A DNA stretch of 64,000 nucleotides from NCBI RefSeq assembly GCF_001742225.1, contig NZ_CP017075.1, positions 1,798,001 to 1,862,000 on the forward strand, given 5' to 3'. The notes under the pieces are model-generated. The model was not told the origin of the DNA. It worked only from the letters and a program-made list of their open reading frames with translations, and made no database searches. Positions 19,598-28,795 of the stretch are shown here, one piece after another. Every line of letters starts with the position of its first letter. Within the stretch, counting starts at the first letter, position 1. The stretch comes from Novosphingobium resinovorum. GTDB lineage: Bacteria; Pseudomonadota; Alphaproteobacteria; Sphingomonadales; Sphingomonadaceae. The position numbers and the translations under genes were made by a program.

Positions 19598-20506
19598 CTA
19601 TGCCTCCGACTTCTTGCTGTCCGTGTCGGACGGCGAACTAGCTTGAACCGCCTCGGCGGCCCCATGTTCCGATTTCATGTGTTCCGGCAATGCCTGTTCG
19701 GACATCGGCGGATCGTCCTTCGCGGCAAGCGCCGCACGACCACGCGGGCCGTTGAAGTATTCCTGAATCCACGGATGGTCGAGCGCCAGCAGTTCCGGGA
19801 TCGTCCCCACCGCGATGACCTTCTTGTCGGCCAGCACCGCCACGCGGTCGCAGATGGCGTAGAGCGTGTCGAGATCGTGGGTGATGAGGAAGACGGTGAG
19901 CCCCAGCGTTTCCTTCAGCTCGCGCGTCAGGCTGTCGAAGGCGGCAGCGCCGATCGGGTCGAGGCCCGCGGTCGGCTCGTCGAGGAACAGCAGTTCGGGA
20001 TCGAGCGCGAGCGCACGGGCAAGCCCGGCGCGCTTCTTCATGCCGCCCGAAAGCTCGCTCGGGAACTTGAACGCGGCGTTTTCCGGGAGCCCCGAAAGGC
20101 GCACCTTGAAGCGGGCGATCTCGGCCCGCAAGCTGTCGGTGATCTCGGGAAAGAACTGCTTGAGCGGGACTTCGACGTTCTCGCCCACGGTCAGGGTCGA
20201 GAACAGCGCGCCGCCCTGGAACAGCACACCCCAGCGCGAGCGCAAGTCGATATCCTCGTCCTCGGTCGCCTCGCCCATCTTGTGGCCGAGCACGGTGATG
20301 CTGCCCTCGGCCGGCTGCTGCAGCCCGATGATCGAGCGCATCAGCACCGACTTGCCGGTGCCCGAACCGCCGACGACGCCCAGGATCTCGCCCTTGCGGA
20401 CCTTGAGGTCGAGGTCCTCGTGGATCACGTGCTCACCGAAGGCGCTGCGCAGCCCTTCGACGAGGATCGGGTACTCGCCCTGATAATCGTCCGAGAGGTC
20501 CGTCAT
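19598..20506 (-). CDS. mlaF: ABC transporter ATPase MlaF-like
   Basis: A 302-residue ATPase that drives lipid movement by the Mla complex. Walker A is GGSGTGKSVL, the Q-loop FQGGALFS is the MlaF type, the ABC signature is SELSGGMKKRAGLARALAL, Walker B is LLFLDEPTAGLDP and the switch His lies in FLITHDLDT. The C-terminus extends about 40 residues beyond the usual end with an acidic Ala/Ser-rich stretch. The ATG overlaps the mlaE stop (ATGA). Confidence 0.96.
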   Translation of the reverse strand: MTDLSDDYQGEYPILVEGLRSAFGEHVIHEDLDLKVRKGEILGVVGGSGTGKSVLMRSIIGLQQPAEGSITVLGHKMGEATEDEDIDLRSRWGVLFQGGALFSTLTVGENVEVPLKQFFPEITDSLRAEIARFKVRLSGLPENAAFKFPSELSGGMKKRAGLARALALDPELLFLDEPTAGLDPIGAAAFDSLTRELKETLGLTVFLITHDLDTLYAICDRVAVLADKKVIAVGTIPELLALDHPWIQEYFNGPRGRAALAAKDDPPMSEQALPEHMKSEHGAAEAVQASSPSDTDSKKSEA

Positions 20507-21618
20507 GCCCAACCGATTTTCGTGAAGAAGATGGCGAAGAAGGCGTCGAGCACGATCACCGTGAAGATCGCGGTGACCACCGCCTGCGTCGTGCGCGCGC
20601 CGACTTCCTCGGCGTTGGCGGTCACCTGCATGCCCTGGTAGCACCCCGCGAGCGCCACGATCAGCGCGAAGACCGGCGCCTTGATGAGGCCGATGTAGAC
20701 GTCGGTGATCGGCACCACTTCCTGCGTGCGCTGCAGGAAAGTCCAGAACGGAATGTCGAGCGCAAGGCCGCCGATCGTCGCGCCGCCGATGATCGCAAGG
20801 ACCGAGCTGTAAAAGCCCAGCAGCGGCATCATCAGCATCGAGGCGAGCACGCGCGGCACCACCAGCGCCTGCACCGGCGAAACGCCGATGGTGCGCATCG
20901 CGTCCACTTCTTCGGTCAGCTTCATCGTGCCGATCTGCGCGGCGAAGGCCGATCCCGAACGACCCGCGACCATGATCGAGGTCATCAGGATGCCCAGTTC
21001 GCGCATCGACAGGCGGCCGGTCAGGTTGATCGTATAGAACTCCGCGCCGAACTGCGCGAGCTGCACCGCGCCCTGCTGCGCGATGACGATGCCGATGAGG
21101 AAGCTCATCAGCCCGATGATCCACAGCGAGTTGATGCCCACATACTGCATGTGGAACACCAGCGCCGTGCCGCGCAGCTTCGACGGGCGGCGTATCACCG
21201 CGCCGAGGGCGAGGATCAGTTCGCCCAGGAAGTCGAGCACTTTGACGATGCCCCGCCCCCAGTTCGCCATCAGATCGCCGAGTTCGTCCAACTGGCGGGT
21301 GATGAAGGACAGCTTGGGTTCCGGCTCGGCCTCATGCTCGTGCATGTTGCCAATGGCGGCGAAGAGGCGGCGCGCCTGCTCGTTCTCTCCGGTGATCTCC
21401 AGCCCGCGCTGGTTGGCATAGTGCGTGACCAGCCATGCGCCAGTGGTGTCGATATCGGTGACGCCGGACATGTCCACGCGGGTGAAATTCCCGCTCAGGC
21501 CATGCAGCTTGGCGTCGAGATTGCCCAGCGAATGGACGCAAAGCGGTCCCTTCAGCGCCAGGACATGGTCGGCGCCTTGGTCGTTTTCCGACAGGGTGAA
21601 TTCAGCCCATTCCCGCAT
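20503..21618 (-). CDS. mlaE: ABC transporter permease MlaE-like with N-terminal STAS domain
   Basis: A 371-residue fusion of a STAS domain (residues 1-110, with [17 protein letters not shown]) and the MlaE permease (five to six membrane helices, with the conserved [19 protein letters not shown] and [13 protein letters not shown] motifs). In E. coli the STAS domain is a separate protein, MlaB; here it is part of the permease, the form common in alphaproteobacteria. The ATG at 21618 gives the correct STAS start; in-frame codons further upstream overlap the valS leader and are rejected. It is the first gene of the operon and divergent from valS. Confidence 0.95.
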   Translation of the reverse strand: MREWAEFTLSENDQGADHVLALKGPLCVHSLGNLDAKLHGLSGNFTRVDMSGVTDIDTTGAWLVTHYANQRGLEITGENEQARRLFAAIGNMHEHEAEPEPKLSFITRQLDELGDLMANWGRGIVKVLDFLGELILALGAVIRRPSKLRGTALVFHMQYVGINSLWIIGLMSFLIGIVIAQQGAVQLAQFGAEFYTINLTGRLSMRELGILMTSIMVAGRSGSAFAAQIGTMKLTEEVDAMRTIGVSPVQALVVPRVLASMLMMPLLGFYSSVLAIIGGATIGGLALDIPFWTFLQRTQEVVPITDVYIGLIKAPVFALIVALAGCYQGMQVTANAEEVGARTTQAVVTAIFTVIVLDAFFAIFFTKIGWA

Positions 21619-21778
21619 GTTCGCTCGCTTTGGGGGAAAAACCATGGACCGGCAAGATGTTCCATGGTGGCGACGAGATGTGTCAGTTCGATTTCTGCGA
21701 AGGGTTCGCACGCGAATGCGGCAATCGCGTGGCAATGCGACCTTGCGCCAAAACCGTCGCTTTGGCATGGCCCCAGCC

Positions 21779-24469
21779 ATGACCGAAATCGTTTCCGAAC
21801 CCGCTCTCGACAAGACTTTCGACCCCGCCGGGATCGAGGCCAAGTGGTACGCCCACTGGGAACAGAACAACCTGTTCCGCCCCGAGCGCCCCGACGCCGC
21901 GCCCTTCACCATCGTCAATCCGCCGCCGAACGTGACGGGCTCGCTGCACATCGGCCACGCGCTCGACAACACGCTGCAGGACGTGGTGATCCGTTACGAG
22001 CGCCTGCGCGGCAAGGACGCGCTGTGGGTGGTCGGCACCGACCATGCGGGCATCGCCACGCAGATGGTGGTCGAACGCCAGATGGAACAGCGCCAGGACA
22101 AGCGCACCAACTACACGCGCGAAGCCTTCATCGAGAAGGTCTGGGAATGGAAGGCCGAAAGCGGCGGCACTATCACCGGCCAGCTGCGCCGCCTCGGCTG
22201 CTCGATGGACTGGAGCCGCGAGCAGTTCACCATGGACCCGCACTTCACCAAGGCCGTGGTCAAGGTCTTCGTCGACCTGCACAAGCAGGGCCTGATCTAC
22301 CGCGACAAGCGGCTGGTGAACTGGGACCCCAAGCTCAAGACCGCGATCAGCGACCTTGAGGTCGAGACGCGCGAGATCCAGGGCCACTTCTGGCACTTCA
22401 ACTATCCGCTCTCGGACGGTTCGGGCCATATCGAGGTCGCCACCACGCGCCCCGAGACGATGCTGGCCGACATGGCGGTCGCGGTGAACCCCGCCGACGA
22501 GCGCTACAAGCCGCTGCTGGAGCGCGGGGCCACCGTCACCCTGCCGATCACCGGCCGCGAGATCCCCATCGTCGCGGACGAGCACGCCGACCCGGAACTG
22601 GGCTCGGGCGCGGTGAAGATCACCCCGGGGCATGACTTCAACGACTTCGAAGTCGGCAAGCGCGCCGGGATCGAAGCGCGCGACATGCTCAACATGCTCG
22701 ATGCCGAGGCGAAGGTCTGCCAGACGGCGGACGGCCTGATCCCGCACCACTTCCTCGGCATGGACCGCTTCGACGCCCGCGCCGCCGTGGTCGAAGCGAT
22801 GAAGGAACTGGGCCTCCTGATCCCGCACGTCACCAAGGACAAGGAAGGCAACGAAGTCGAGCACGACGCCGAGCCGCGCACCATCGCTACGCCCTACGGC
22901 GACCGCGGCGGCGTGGTGATCGAGCCTTGGCTGACCGACCAGTGGTACGTCGATGCCGCCACCCTCGCCATTCCGCCGATGGAAGCGGTGCGCAACGGCT
23001 CGATCGAGATCGTCCCGAAGTCGTGGGAGAAGACCTTCTTCAACTGGATGGAGAACATCCAACCGTGGTGCGTCAGCCGCCAGCTGTGGTGGGGTCACCG
23101 CATCCCCGCGTGGTACTCCGAAGACGGCGAGATCTTCGTCGCCGAGACCGAGGAAGAGGCACAGGCCCTCGCCGGCAACAAGGCGCTGACCCGCGACAAC
23201 GACGTGCTCGACACGTGGTTCTCCTCGGCGCTGTGGCCATTCGCGACGCTGGGCTGGCCCGATCAGGATTCGGCGCTGCTCAAGAAGCACTACCCCAATG
23301 ACCTGCTCGTCTCGGGCTTCGACATCCTGTTCTTCTGGGATGCGCGCATGGCGATGCAGGGCATCCACTTCATGAAGGAAGTGCCGTGGAAGCGGCTCTA
23401 CCTCCATGGCCTCGTGCGCGCAGCCGACGGGCAGAAGATGTCCAAGTCCAAGGGCAACGTCGTCGATCCGCTGGGCCTCATCGACCAGTACGGCGCCGAC
23501 GCGCTGCGCTTCTTCATGACCGCCATGGAAAGCCAGGGCCGCGACGTGAAGATGGATGAGAAGCGCGTCGAGGGCTATCGCAACTTCGCCACCAAGCTGT
23601 GGAACGCCGCGCGCTTCTGCCAGTCCAACGGCATCGTCGGCAGCACTTCGGTAGCCGCGCCGAAGGCGACCTCGGCGGTCAACCGCTGGATCATCGGTGA
23701 AGTCGTGGAAACCGTCGCCGCGCTCGACAAGGCGATGGCCGACCTGCGCTTCGACGCCGCCGCCAACGCGATCTACCACTTCGTCTGGAACCAGTTCTGC
23801 GACTGGTACATCGAACTCATCAAGGGTTCGTTCGACGAGGAGACGAAGGCCGTCGCCGGCTGGGTGCTCGACCAGATCCTCGTCATGCTGCACCCCTTCA
23901 TGCCCTTCGTCACCGAGGAGCTGTGGAGCAAGACCGGCACCCGCGAGGCCGAACTGATCGTCGCCGCATGGCCTGCGCCCGAGGCTGCGGTGGACGCCGA
24001 AGCCAAGGCCGAGGTCGAATGGCTGATCGCGCTGGTCGGCAACCTGCGCGGCGCCAAGGCCGAGCTGGGCATCTCGCCCGGCGCGCGCCTGACCGCGTAC
24101 CTCGCCGATCCTTCTGACGCGACCCGCGCCGTGATCGAGCGCAACCCGGCGGTGGTGGACCGCCTCGCCCGCCTCGACGGCATCCGCTTCGAAGCGGCGC
24201 CTGCCGGTGCGGCGATGCAGGTGGGCGCAGGCGACGCGATGCTGGCGATCCCGCTCGAAGGCGTGATCGACATCGCCGCCGAGAAGGCCCGTCTGGAAAA
24301 GGCCCACGCCGCCTCGATCAAGGAGCGGGATTCGCTGGGCAAGCGCCTCGACAACCCGGCCTTCGCGCAGAAGGCCAAGCCCGAGGCGGTCGAGAAGGCC
24401 CGCGCCGACCACGCCGCGCACTCGGCCGAGGCAGAGCGTCTGGCGGCGGCACTGGCGCGGCTGGGCTGA
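21779..24469 (+). CDS. valS: Valyl-tRNA synthetase
   Basis: An 896-residue class Ia synthetase that charges tRNA-Val. The HIGH motif is at residues 57-60 ([11 protein letters not shown]); KMSKS lies near residue 553; the editing CP1 domain carries [15 protein letters not shown]. The C-terminal coiled-coil arm typical of ValRS is present ([23 protein letters not shown]). The ATG at 21779 was chosen; an ATG four codons earlier is possible, and a much longer in-frame extension is leader DNA. About 160 bases separate it from the divergent mlaE, holding both promoters. Confidence 0.98.
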   Translation: MTEIVSEPALDKTFDPAGIEAKWYAHWEQNNLFRPERPDAAPFTIVNPPPNVTGSLHIGHALDNTLQDVVIRYERLRGKDALWVVGTDHAGIATQMVVERQMEQRQDKRTNYTREAFIEKVWEWKAESGGTITGQLRRLGCSMDWSREQFTMDPHFTKAVVKVFVDLHKQGLIYRDKRLVNWDPKLKTAISDLEVETREIQGHFWHFNYPLSDGSGHIEVATTRPETMLADMAVAVNPADERYKPLLERGATVTLPITGREIPIVADEHADPELGSGAVKITPGHDFNDFEVGKRAGIEARDMLNMLDAEAKVCQTADGLIPHHFLGMDRFDARAAVVEAMKELGLLIPHVTKDKEGNEVEHDAEPRTIATPYGDRGGVVIEPWLTDQWYVDAATLAIPPMEAVRNGSIEIVPKSWEKTFFNWMENIQPWCVSRQLWWGHRIPAWYSEDGEIFVAETEEEAQALAGNKALTRDNDVLDTWFSSALWPFATLGWPDQDSALLKKHYPNDLLVSGFDILFFWDARMAMQGIHFMKEVPWKRLYLHGLVRAADGQKMSKSKGNVVDPLGLIDQYGADALRFFMTAMESQGRDVKMDEKRVEGYRNFATKLWNAARFCQSNGIVGSTSVAAPKATSAVNRWIIGEVVETVAALDKAMADLRFDAAANAIYHFVWNQFCDWYIELIKGSFDEETKAVAGWVLDQILVMLHPFMPFVTEELWSKTGTREAELIVAAWPAPEAAVDAEAKAEVEWLIALVGNLRGAKAELGISPGARLTAYLADPSDATRAVIERNPAVVDRLARLDGIRFEAAPAGAAMQVGAGDAMLAIPLEGVIDIAAEKARLEKAHAASIKERDSLGKRLDNPAFAQKAKPEAVEKARADHAAHSAEAERLAAALARLG

Positions 24470-24470
24470 A

Positions 24471-24616
24471 TCCTCCCCCATCGGGGGAGGGGGACCATGC
24501 GAAGCATGGTGGAGGGGCACCCTCGGTTCGCGTGATGTCTGCAGGCAGGCGTCACGTAAGCCGCCTGTGCCCCTCCACCACCCTGCGGGTGGTCCCCCTC
24601 CCCGTACCGGGGAGGA
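24471..24616. repeat. Dispersed inverted repeat rich in CCCCTCC/GGAGGGG (family C)
   Basis: The left part reads TCCTCCCCCATCGGGGGAGG and then CCATGCGAAGCATGG. The right part mirrors it with CCCCTCCACCACCCTGCGGG and ends CCCGTACCGGGGAGGA. Nested small hairpins lie within a larger imperfect inverted repeat. It begins one base after the valS stop and may serve as its terminator. Only one copy is in this window. Confidence 0.75.
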
Positions 24617-24671
24617 TGCGCTGTCCTACAGCGGCGGCCTCTGCCATGATCGCGCCATGTCCGCTTCTCCC

Positions 24672-24845
24672 CAAGGTTACACATGCACGTCGCGCAAGGT
24701 GACACTTCTCGTGCTGCAAGGTGACACTTTTTCACCGCAAGGTGACAGGTTTCGCCCACAAGGTGACACTTTCACCGCCAAATCGGCCCAAGGTGACACC
24801 TTTTCCCTCTGGACCGTGTAAACCGTGTAAACCTGCGTCACCTTA
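24672..24845 (+). repeat. Iterated GGTGACAC array with GTTTACAC cap, copy D1
   Basis: CAAGGT(G/T)ACA-type units start at 24672, 24695, 24717, 24738, 24759 and 24789, spaced 23, 22, 21, 21 and 30 bases. One unit, AAGGTGACACCTT, is a perfect odd palindrome. The array ends in a cap with two tandem GTGTAAACC units (24815-24833) and a final GTCACCTT. Related elements lie in the opposite orientation at 42727-42841 and 50174-50283. The cap ends about 13 bases before the queE start, which lacks a clear ribosome-binding site. Confidence 0.85.
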
Positions 24846-24858
24846 CGACACTGAAACC

Positions 24859-25605
24859 ATGACCCTGACCCTAGCCACCACCACCCCCGGCCAGCCGGAA
24901 ATCTTCGCCTCGCTGCAGGGCGAAGGCCCCTCGATGGGCCGACCGAGCACCTTCGTGCGCCTCTCGCGCTGCAACCTCGCGTGCCAGTGGTGCGACACCG
25001 CCTACACCTGGCGCTTCACCGGCGACAACCGCTTCCACCGCGACGACCTCGCCTTCGAGCGGCGCGAGAATCAGGTGACGATGGAGGAAGCCGACCTCGC
25101 GCAGGCCGTGGCCGACCTCGTGCCCGACCGCCTCGTCATCACCGGCGGTGAGCCGTTGCTGCAGGGCGCCGCGCTCGCCCGCATGGTCAAGGCGCTCGAC
25201 GAAATCCGCCCCGGCATGCACGTCGAGGTCGAGACGAACTCCACCGTCGCGCCGCACCCCGCGCTCGACGCGCGGATCGACCAGTACAACGTCAGCCCCA
25301 AGCTGGCGCACAGCGGCAACCCCGATACCCTCGCGCTGCTGCCCGAACGCCTCGCCGCCTGGGCCGCCGAACCGCGAGCCTTCTTCAAGTTCGTGGTCGC
25401 CACCCGCGACGACCTCGACGAAGTCATGGCCCTGCAACAGACTTACGCCATCCCCGGCGCCCGCCTGTTCCTGATGCCCGAAGGCCGCTCCAGCGATGTC
25501 ATCCGGGAACGGTCGGGCTGGCTGGCGGATTTCTGCTCGCAGCATGGCTTGCGGTTCACGGACCGCTTGCACATCCATCTTTGGGGCGACACGAGAGGCA
25601 CATGA
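24859..25605 (+). CDS. queE: 7-carboxy-7-deazaguanine synthase
   Basis: A 248-residue radical-SAM enzyme that converts carboxy-tetrahydropterin to CDG in queuosine/preQ0 synthesis. The iron-sulphur ligands are in CNLACQWC (C38, C42, C45), the C-x3-C-x2-C pattern seen in QueE; the N-terminal FASLQGEGPSMGRPSTFVRL and the SAM-binding ITGGEPLLQ are diagnostic. The ATG at 24859 is correct by homology; the in-frame extension upstream translates the D1 repeat. No queC, queD or queF is present in the window. The stop overlaps the next gene (ATGA). Confidence 0.96.
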   Translation: MTLTLATTTPGQPEIFASLQGEGPSMGRPSTFVRLSRCNLACQWCDTAYTWRFTGDNRFHRDDLAFERRENQVTMEEADLAQAVADLVPDRLVITGGEPLLQGAALARMVKALDEIRPGMHVEVETNSTVAPHPALDARIDQYNVSPKLAHSGNPDTLALLPERLAAWAAEPRAFFKFVVATRDDLDEVMALQQTYAIPGARLFLMPEGRSSDVIRERSGWLADFCSQHGLRFTDRLHIHLWGDTRGT

Positions 25606-27041
25606 ACGAAGCATCGCCCATCCCGCTGTGCGAGGACAGCTCGACCGCCGACACTCCGCAGGTCGAAGCGCCCGCGCGCCCGGCGATGCGCGGCGATCTC
25701 ACCAAAGGCCCGATCCTGAAGACGCTGCTGTTCTTCTCGATCCCGATGCTGCTGTCCAACGTGCTGCAGACGCTGAACGGTTCGGTCAACGCGATCTGGG
25801 TGGGCCGCCTGCTGGGCGAGAGCGCGCTGGCGGCGACGGCCAACGCCAACATCGTGATGTTCCTCGTCTTCGCCGCCGTCTTCGGCTTCGGCATGGCGAC
25901 GACGGTGCGCGTGGGCCAGCATTTCGGCGCGCGTGACATCGTCGCGGCGCGGCGCACGTTCGGCACCGGCGTCGGCTTCTGCATCCTGATCTCGATCGCG
26001 ACCGGCGTGATCGGCTGGTTCGGTGCGGGAGCACTGCTCGACAAGCTCGGCACACCGGCCGCCAGCCGCGCCGATGCGCTCGCTTACCTGCAGGTGATCT
26101 TCGTGACGATCCCGCTGGCGAGCGTGAACATGATCGTCTCGATGGGCATGCGCGGCGTCGGCGATTCCAAGACGCCGCTCTACGCCATGATCCTGGCGGT
26201 GGTGCTGGACATCGTGTTCAACCCGCTGCTGATCATCGGTGTCGGCCCGCTGCCGACCTTGGGCGTCGCAGGGTCGGCCATCGCCACCGCCATCGCCAAC
26301 ACCGCAGGCATGGTGCTGCAGATCTGGGTGATCTACCGCAAGGACCTGCCGCTGCGCCTGCGCGGCCCCGAACTCGGCTATCTCACCCCGCGCGGAGAGG
26401 ACCTTCGCTATGTGCTGGCCAAGGGTCTGCCGATGGGCGCGCAGATGCTGATCGTGTCCTCGGCAGGCCTCATCATGGTGAGCCTCGTCAACCGCGAGGG
26501 GCTGGACGCGGCGGCCGCCTACGGCGCTTCGCTGCAACTGTGGAACTACCTGCAGATGCCCGCCTTCGCGATCGGCTCGGCCGTCAGCGCGATGGTCGCG
26601 CAGTCGCTGGGCGCCGGGGACCATGGCCGCGTCAGCAAGGTGACGCTGACCGGCATGGGCACCAACCTCGTCATGTCGACCGCCGTGGCCGCGCTGATCG
26701 TCGGATTCGACCGACCGCTGCTGGCACTGTTCCTCGGCGGCCAGAGCCCCGCCCTGCCCATCGCCGAGCATATCCAGGTGGTCTGCACCGCCTCGTTCGT
26801 GATCGTGTCGATCACCATGATCCTGACCGGCACGATGCGCGCGTACGGCGCCGTGGTAGCGCCGCTGGTACTGCTGTTCCTCGGTCTCTATCCGGGGCGC
26901 CTCGGCTTCTATGCGCTGGCCCGCCCGTTCATCGGCAGCGAGGCGGTATGGTGGGCCTATCCGGTTGGGTCATCGCTGACGGTGATCCTGACGCTGGCCT
27001 ACTACAGCACAGGCCGGTGGCGCAGGGCCTTCAAGGGCTAG
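25602..27041 (+). CDS. MATE-family multidrug/cation exporter
   Basis: A 479-residue MatE antiporter of the inner membrane with twelve predicted helices in two similar halves (MatE repeats from about residues 35 and 265). Conserved elements are SIPMLLSNVLQTLNGSVNAIWVG in helix 1 and the matching LPMGAQMLIVSSAGLIMVSLVNR in helix 7. A charged N-terminal tail of about 40 residues precedes the first helix. The ATG overlaps the queE stop, so the exporter is co-translated with a queuosine gene without an obvious functional link. The substrate is unknown. Confidence 0.93.
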   Translation: MNEASPIPLCEDSSTADTPQVEAPARPAMRGDLTKGPILKTLLFFSIPMLLSNVLQTLNGSVNAIWVGRLLGESALAATANANIVMFLVFAAVFGFGMATTVRVGQHFGARDIVAARRTFGTGVGFCILISIATGVIGWFGAGALLDKLGTPAASRADALAYLQVIFVTIPLASVNMIVSMGMRGVGDSKTPLYAMILAVVLDIVFNPLLIIGVGPLPTLGVAGSAIATAIANTAGMVLQIWVIYRKDLPLRLRGPELGYLTPRGEDLRYVLAKGLPMGAQMLIVSSAGLIMVSLVNREGLDAAAAYGASLQLWNYLQMPAFAIGSAVSAMVAQSLGAGDHGRVSKVTLTGMGTNLVMSTAVAALIVGFDRPLLALFLGGQSPALPIAEHIQVVCTASFVIVSITMILTGTMRAYGAVVAPLVLLFLGLYPGRLGFYALARPFIGSEAVWWAYPVGSSLTVILTLAYYSTGRWRRAFKG

Positions 27042-27042
27042 C

Positions 27043-28704
27043 TCAACGCCCCTGCGCCCTCCAGCGCTGGACGGTACGCAGGACCATCTCCTCCTCGCCG
27101 CCGCTGCGGTTCCACAGCTGCGTGAACGATGGGTCCGCCGAAGCCGGCCGTTTGTTCTCCTCGAGGTCGTCGAACGAAACGCGCATCGGGATCGCCACGC
27201 CCTCGCCGCAGACGATGCACTCGCGGTTGCGCAGCGCCGGGATCGAATCGAGGAACCCGCGTGCACCCTCGGGCATGGCGGCGCGCACGAAGGCCTGGTC
27301 GCGCTCGTTGTTCAGGCGCATCGAGATGATCGTGCCGCACTGCGACAGCACGCCCTCGGCCAGATCGGACGGCCGCTGCGTGATGAGGCCCAGCGAAATG
27401 CCGTACTTGCGCCCCTCCTTGGCGATGCGCGAGAGGATGCGGCCCACCGAGGAACCGTCGGCATTCCGCTCGTTCGGAACGTAGCGATGCGCTTCCTCGC
27501 AGACGAGCAGGATCGGCCGCGTCTCCTCCTCGCGCGCCCAGACGGCGAAGTCGAAGACCATGCGGCTGAGCACCGCGACGACGGTGGAGGTGATCTCCGT
27601 CGGCACGCCGGAAACGTCGATGATCGAAATCGGCCGCCCGCGCGACGGCAGGCGGAACAGCTTGGAAATGAAGTCCGCCATCACGTCGCCCACCAGCATG
27701 CCGGAGAACATGAACTGATAGCGCGGGTCGGACTTCATCTCGTCCAGCTTGTTGCGGATGCGCAGGTACGGCGCGCTGGTATGGCCCTTGTCAAGCTTGC
27801 CCATCGCGTTGTTCAGGATATTGCCGAGGTCCGACAGCAGGTAGGGAATCGGCGAATCCACCGTGATCTTGCCCATCTGCTCGGCCAGCCGATTCTTCGA
27901 GCGCGCCTCCAGCAGCGCCTTGCCGAGGATTTCGGCGTCAAGCTGGCGCTCGTCTCCGCGAGAGGTCAGCAGAATCTCGCAGTGCTCCTCGAAGTTCATC
28001 AGCCAGTAGGGCATCTGCAGGTTCGAGACGTCGAGGATCACGCCGGTATCGCGGAACGCTGCCGCATATTCGCCGTGCGGATCGACCATGATGATATGGC
28101 CTTCGGGCGCATGCTCGCAGATGCGGTGGAGGATCAGCGCGGCGCTGGTCGACTTGCCGGTGCCGGTCGAGCCGAGCAGCGCGAAGTGCTTGCCCAGCAG
28201 CGCATCGACGTAAAGCCCCGCGCGAATGTCGCGGGTGGGATAGACGTTGCCGACCTGGATCGCCGAGCGTCCGTCGCTGGCGTAGATCTGCCGAAGGTCG
28301 TCGCTGGTCGCCGGGTAGACCAGCGCGCCCGGGATCGGGAAGCGCGTGACGCCCCGCCGGAACCCGTGGATGCGGCCGGTATGGCGCTCCTCTAGACCCT
28401 CGCCGAGAAAATCGACTTCGGACAACACGCCCGCCACGCGGCCGTCCTGCTTCTGGTTACGGACGCTGGCCAGCAGCCAGCCGGTGCCGACGCGAATCTT
28501 GACCTGGCTGCTCACCTGCCCGGACATCGCCACCGAGGGATCATCCGCGGCGGTTATCTCGTTCAGGCGCTCGAGATCGAAGGCGATGCGGCTGCCCGCG
28601 CCGCTCACGTCGAGGACGACGCCGATCGGCTCGAGCCCAGGCGCGACGGCCGGCTCCGCATCGGTCCGGGGGTCTTGAAATCTGTCGAGACCGTCGAGAT
28701 GCAT
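27043..28704 (-). CDS. HerA/DUF87-type ATPase
   Basis: A 553-residue hexameric-type P-loop ATPase of the HerA-FtsK superfamily. An N-terminal HAS-barrel-like beta domain (LEPIGVVLDVSGAGSRI...) precedes the DUF87 ATPase core with Walker A LLGSTGTGKSTSA and Walker B-like PILLVCEEAHRYVP, then an arginine-finger region (GLITQRPSDLAEGVLSQC). HerA normally partners NurA nuclease in DNA end resection, but no nurA is adjacent here. Such stand-alone bacterial HerA proteins also occur in anti-phage systems; no partner of that sort is present. The ATG at 28704 was chosen; a TTG 11 codons upstream is the alternative. Confidence 0.9.
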   Translation of the reverse strand: MHLDGLDRFQDPRTDAEPAVAPGLEPIGVVLDVSGAGSRIAFDLERLNEITAADDPSVAMSGQVSSQVKIRVGTGWLLASVRNQKQDGRVAGVLSEVDFLGEGLEERHTGRIHGFRRGVTRFPIPGALVYPATSDDLRQIYASDGRSAIQVGNVYPTRDIRAGLYVDALLGKHFALLGSTGTGKSTSAALILHRICEHAPEGHIIMVDPHGEYAAAFRDTGVILDVSNLQMPYWLMNFEEHCEILLTSRGDERQLDAEILGKALLEARSKNRLAEQMGKITVDSPIPYLLSDLGNILNNAMGKLDKGHTSAPYLRIRNKLDEMKSDPRYQFMFSGMLVGDVMADFISKLFRLPSRGRPISIIDVSGVPTEITSTVVAVLSRMVFDFAVWAREEETRPILLVCEEAHRYVPNERNADGSSVGRILSRIAKEGRKYGISLGLITQRPSDLAEGVLSQCGTIISMRLNNERDQAFVRAAMPEGARGFLDSIPALRNRECIVCGEGVAIPMRVSFDDLEENKRPASADPSFTQLWNRSGGEEEMVLRTVQRWRAQGR

Positions 28705-28795
28705 CCGCTTCGTCAACCCATCGCATTTGTATGGCAACCGATTGCGGTGGCTACCAGCGACGAGGTTAATTTCCGCCTAAAAACGGCATCGTATA

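Noticed and set aside
21683..24520. A 945-codon open frame antisense to valS
   Set aside because: Shadow of valS: His/Arg/Val-rich with no domain; valS is complete with HIGH and KMSKS.
24672..24845. CRISPR array
   Set aside because: Units are about 13 bases at a 20-23 base period; there is no 30-base repeat/30-base spacer pattern and no cas gene.
24617..24858. preQ1 riboswitch before queE
   Set aside because: The leader is filled by repeats C and D1; no preQ1-type pseudoknot with an A-rich tail was recognised.
24721..24858. Longer N-terminus of queE
   Set aside because: The extension translates the D1 repeat and its cap (CKPCKP); QueE proteins start near the FASLQGEG block.
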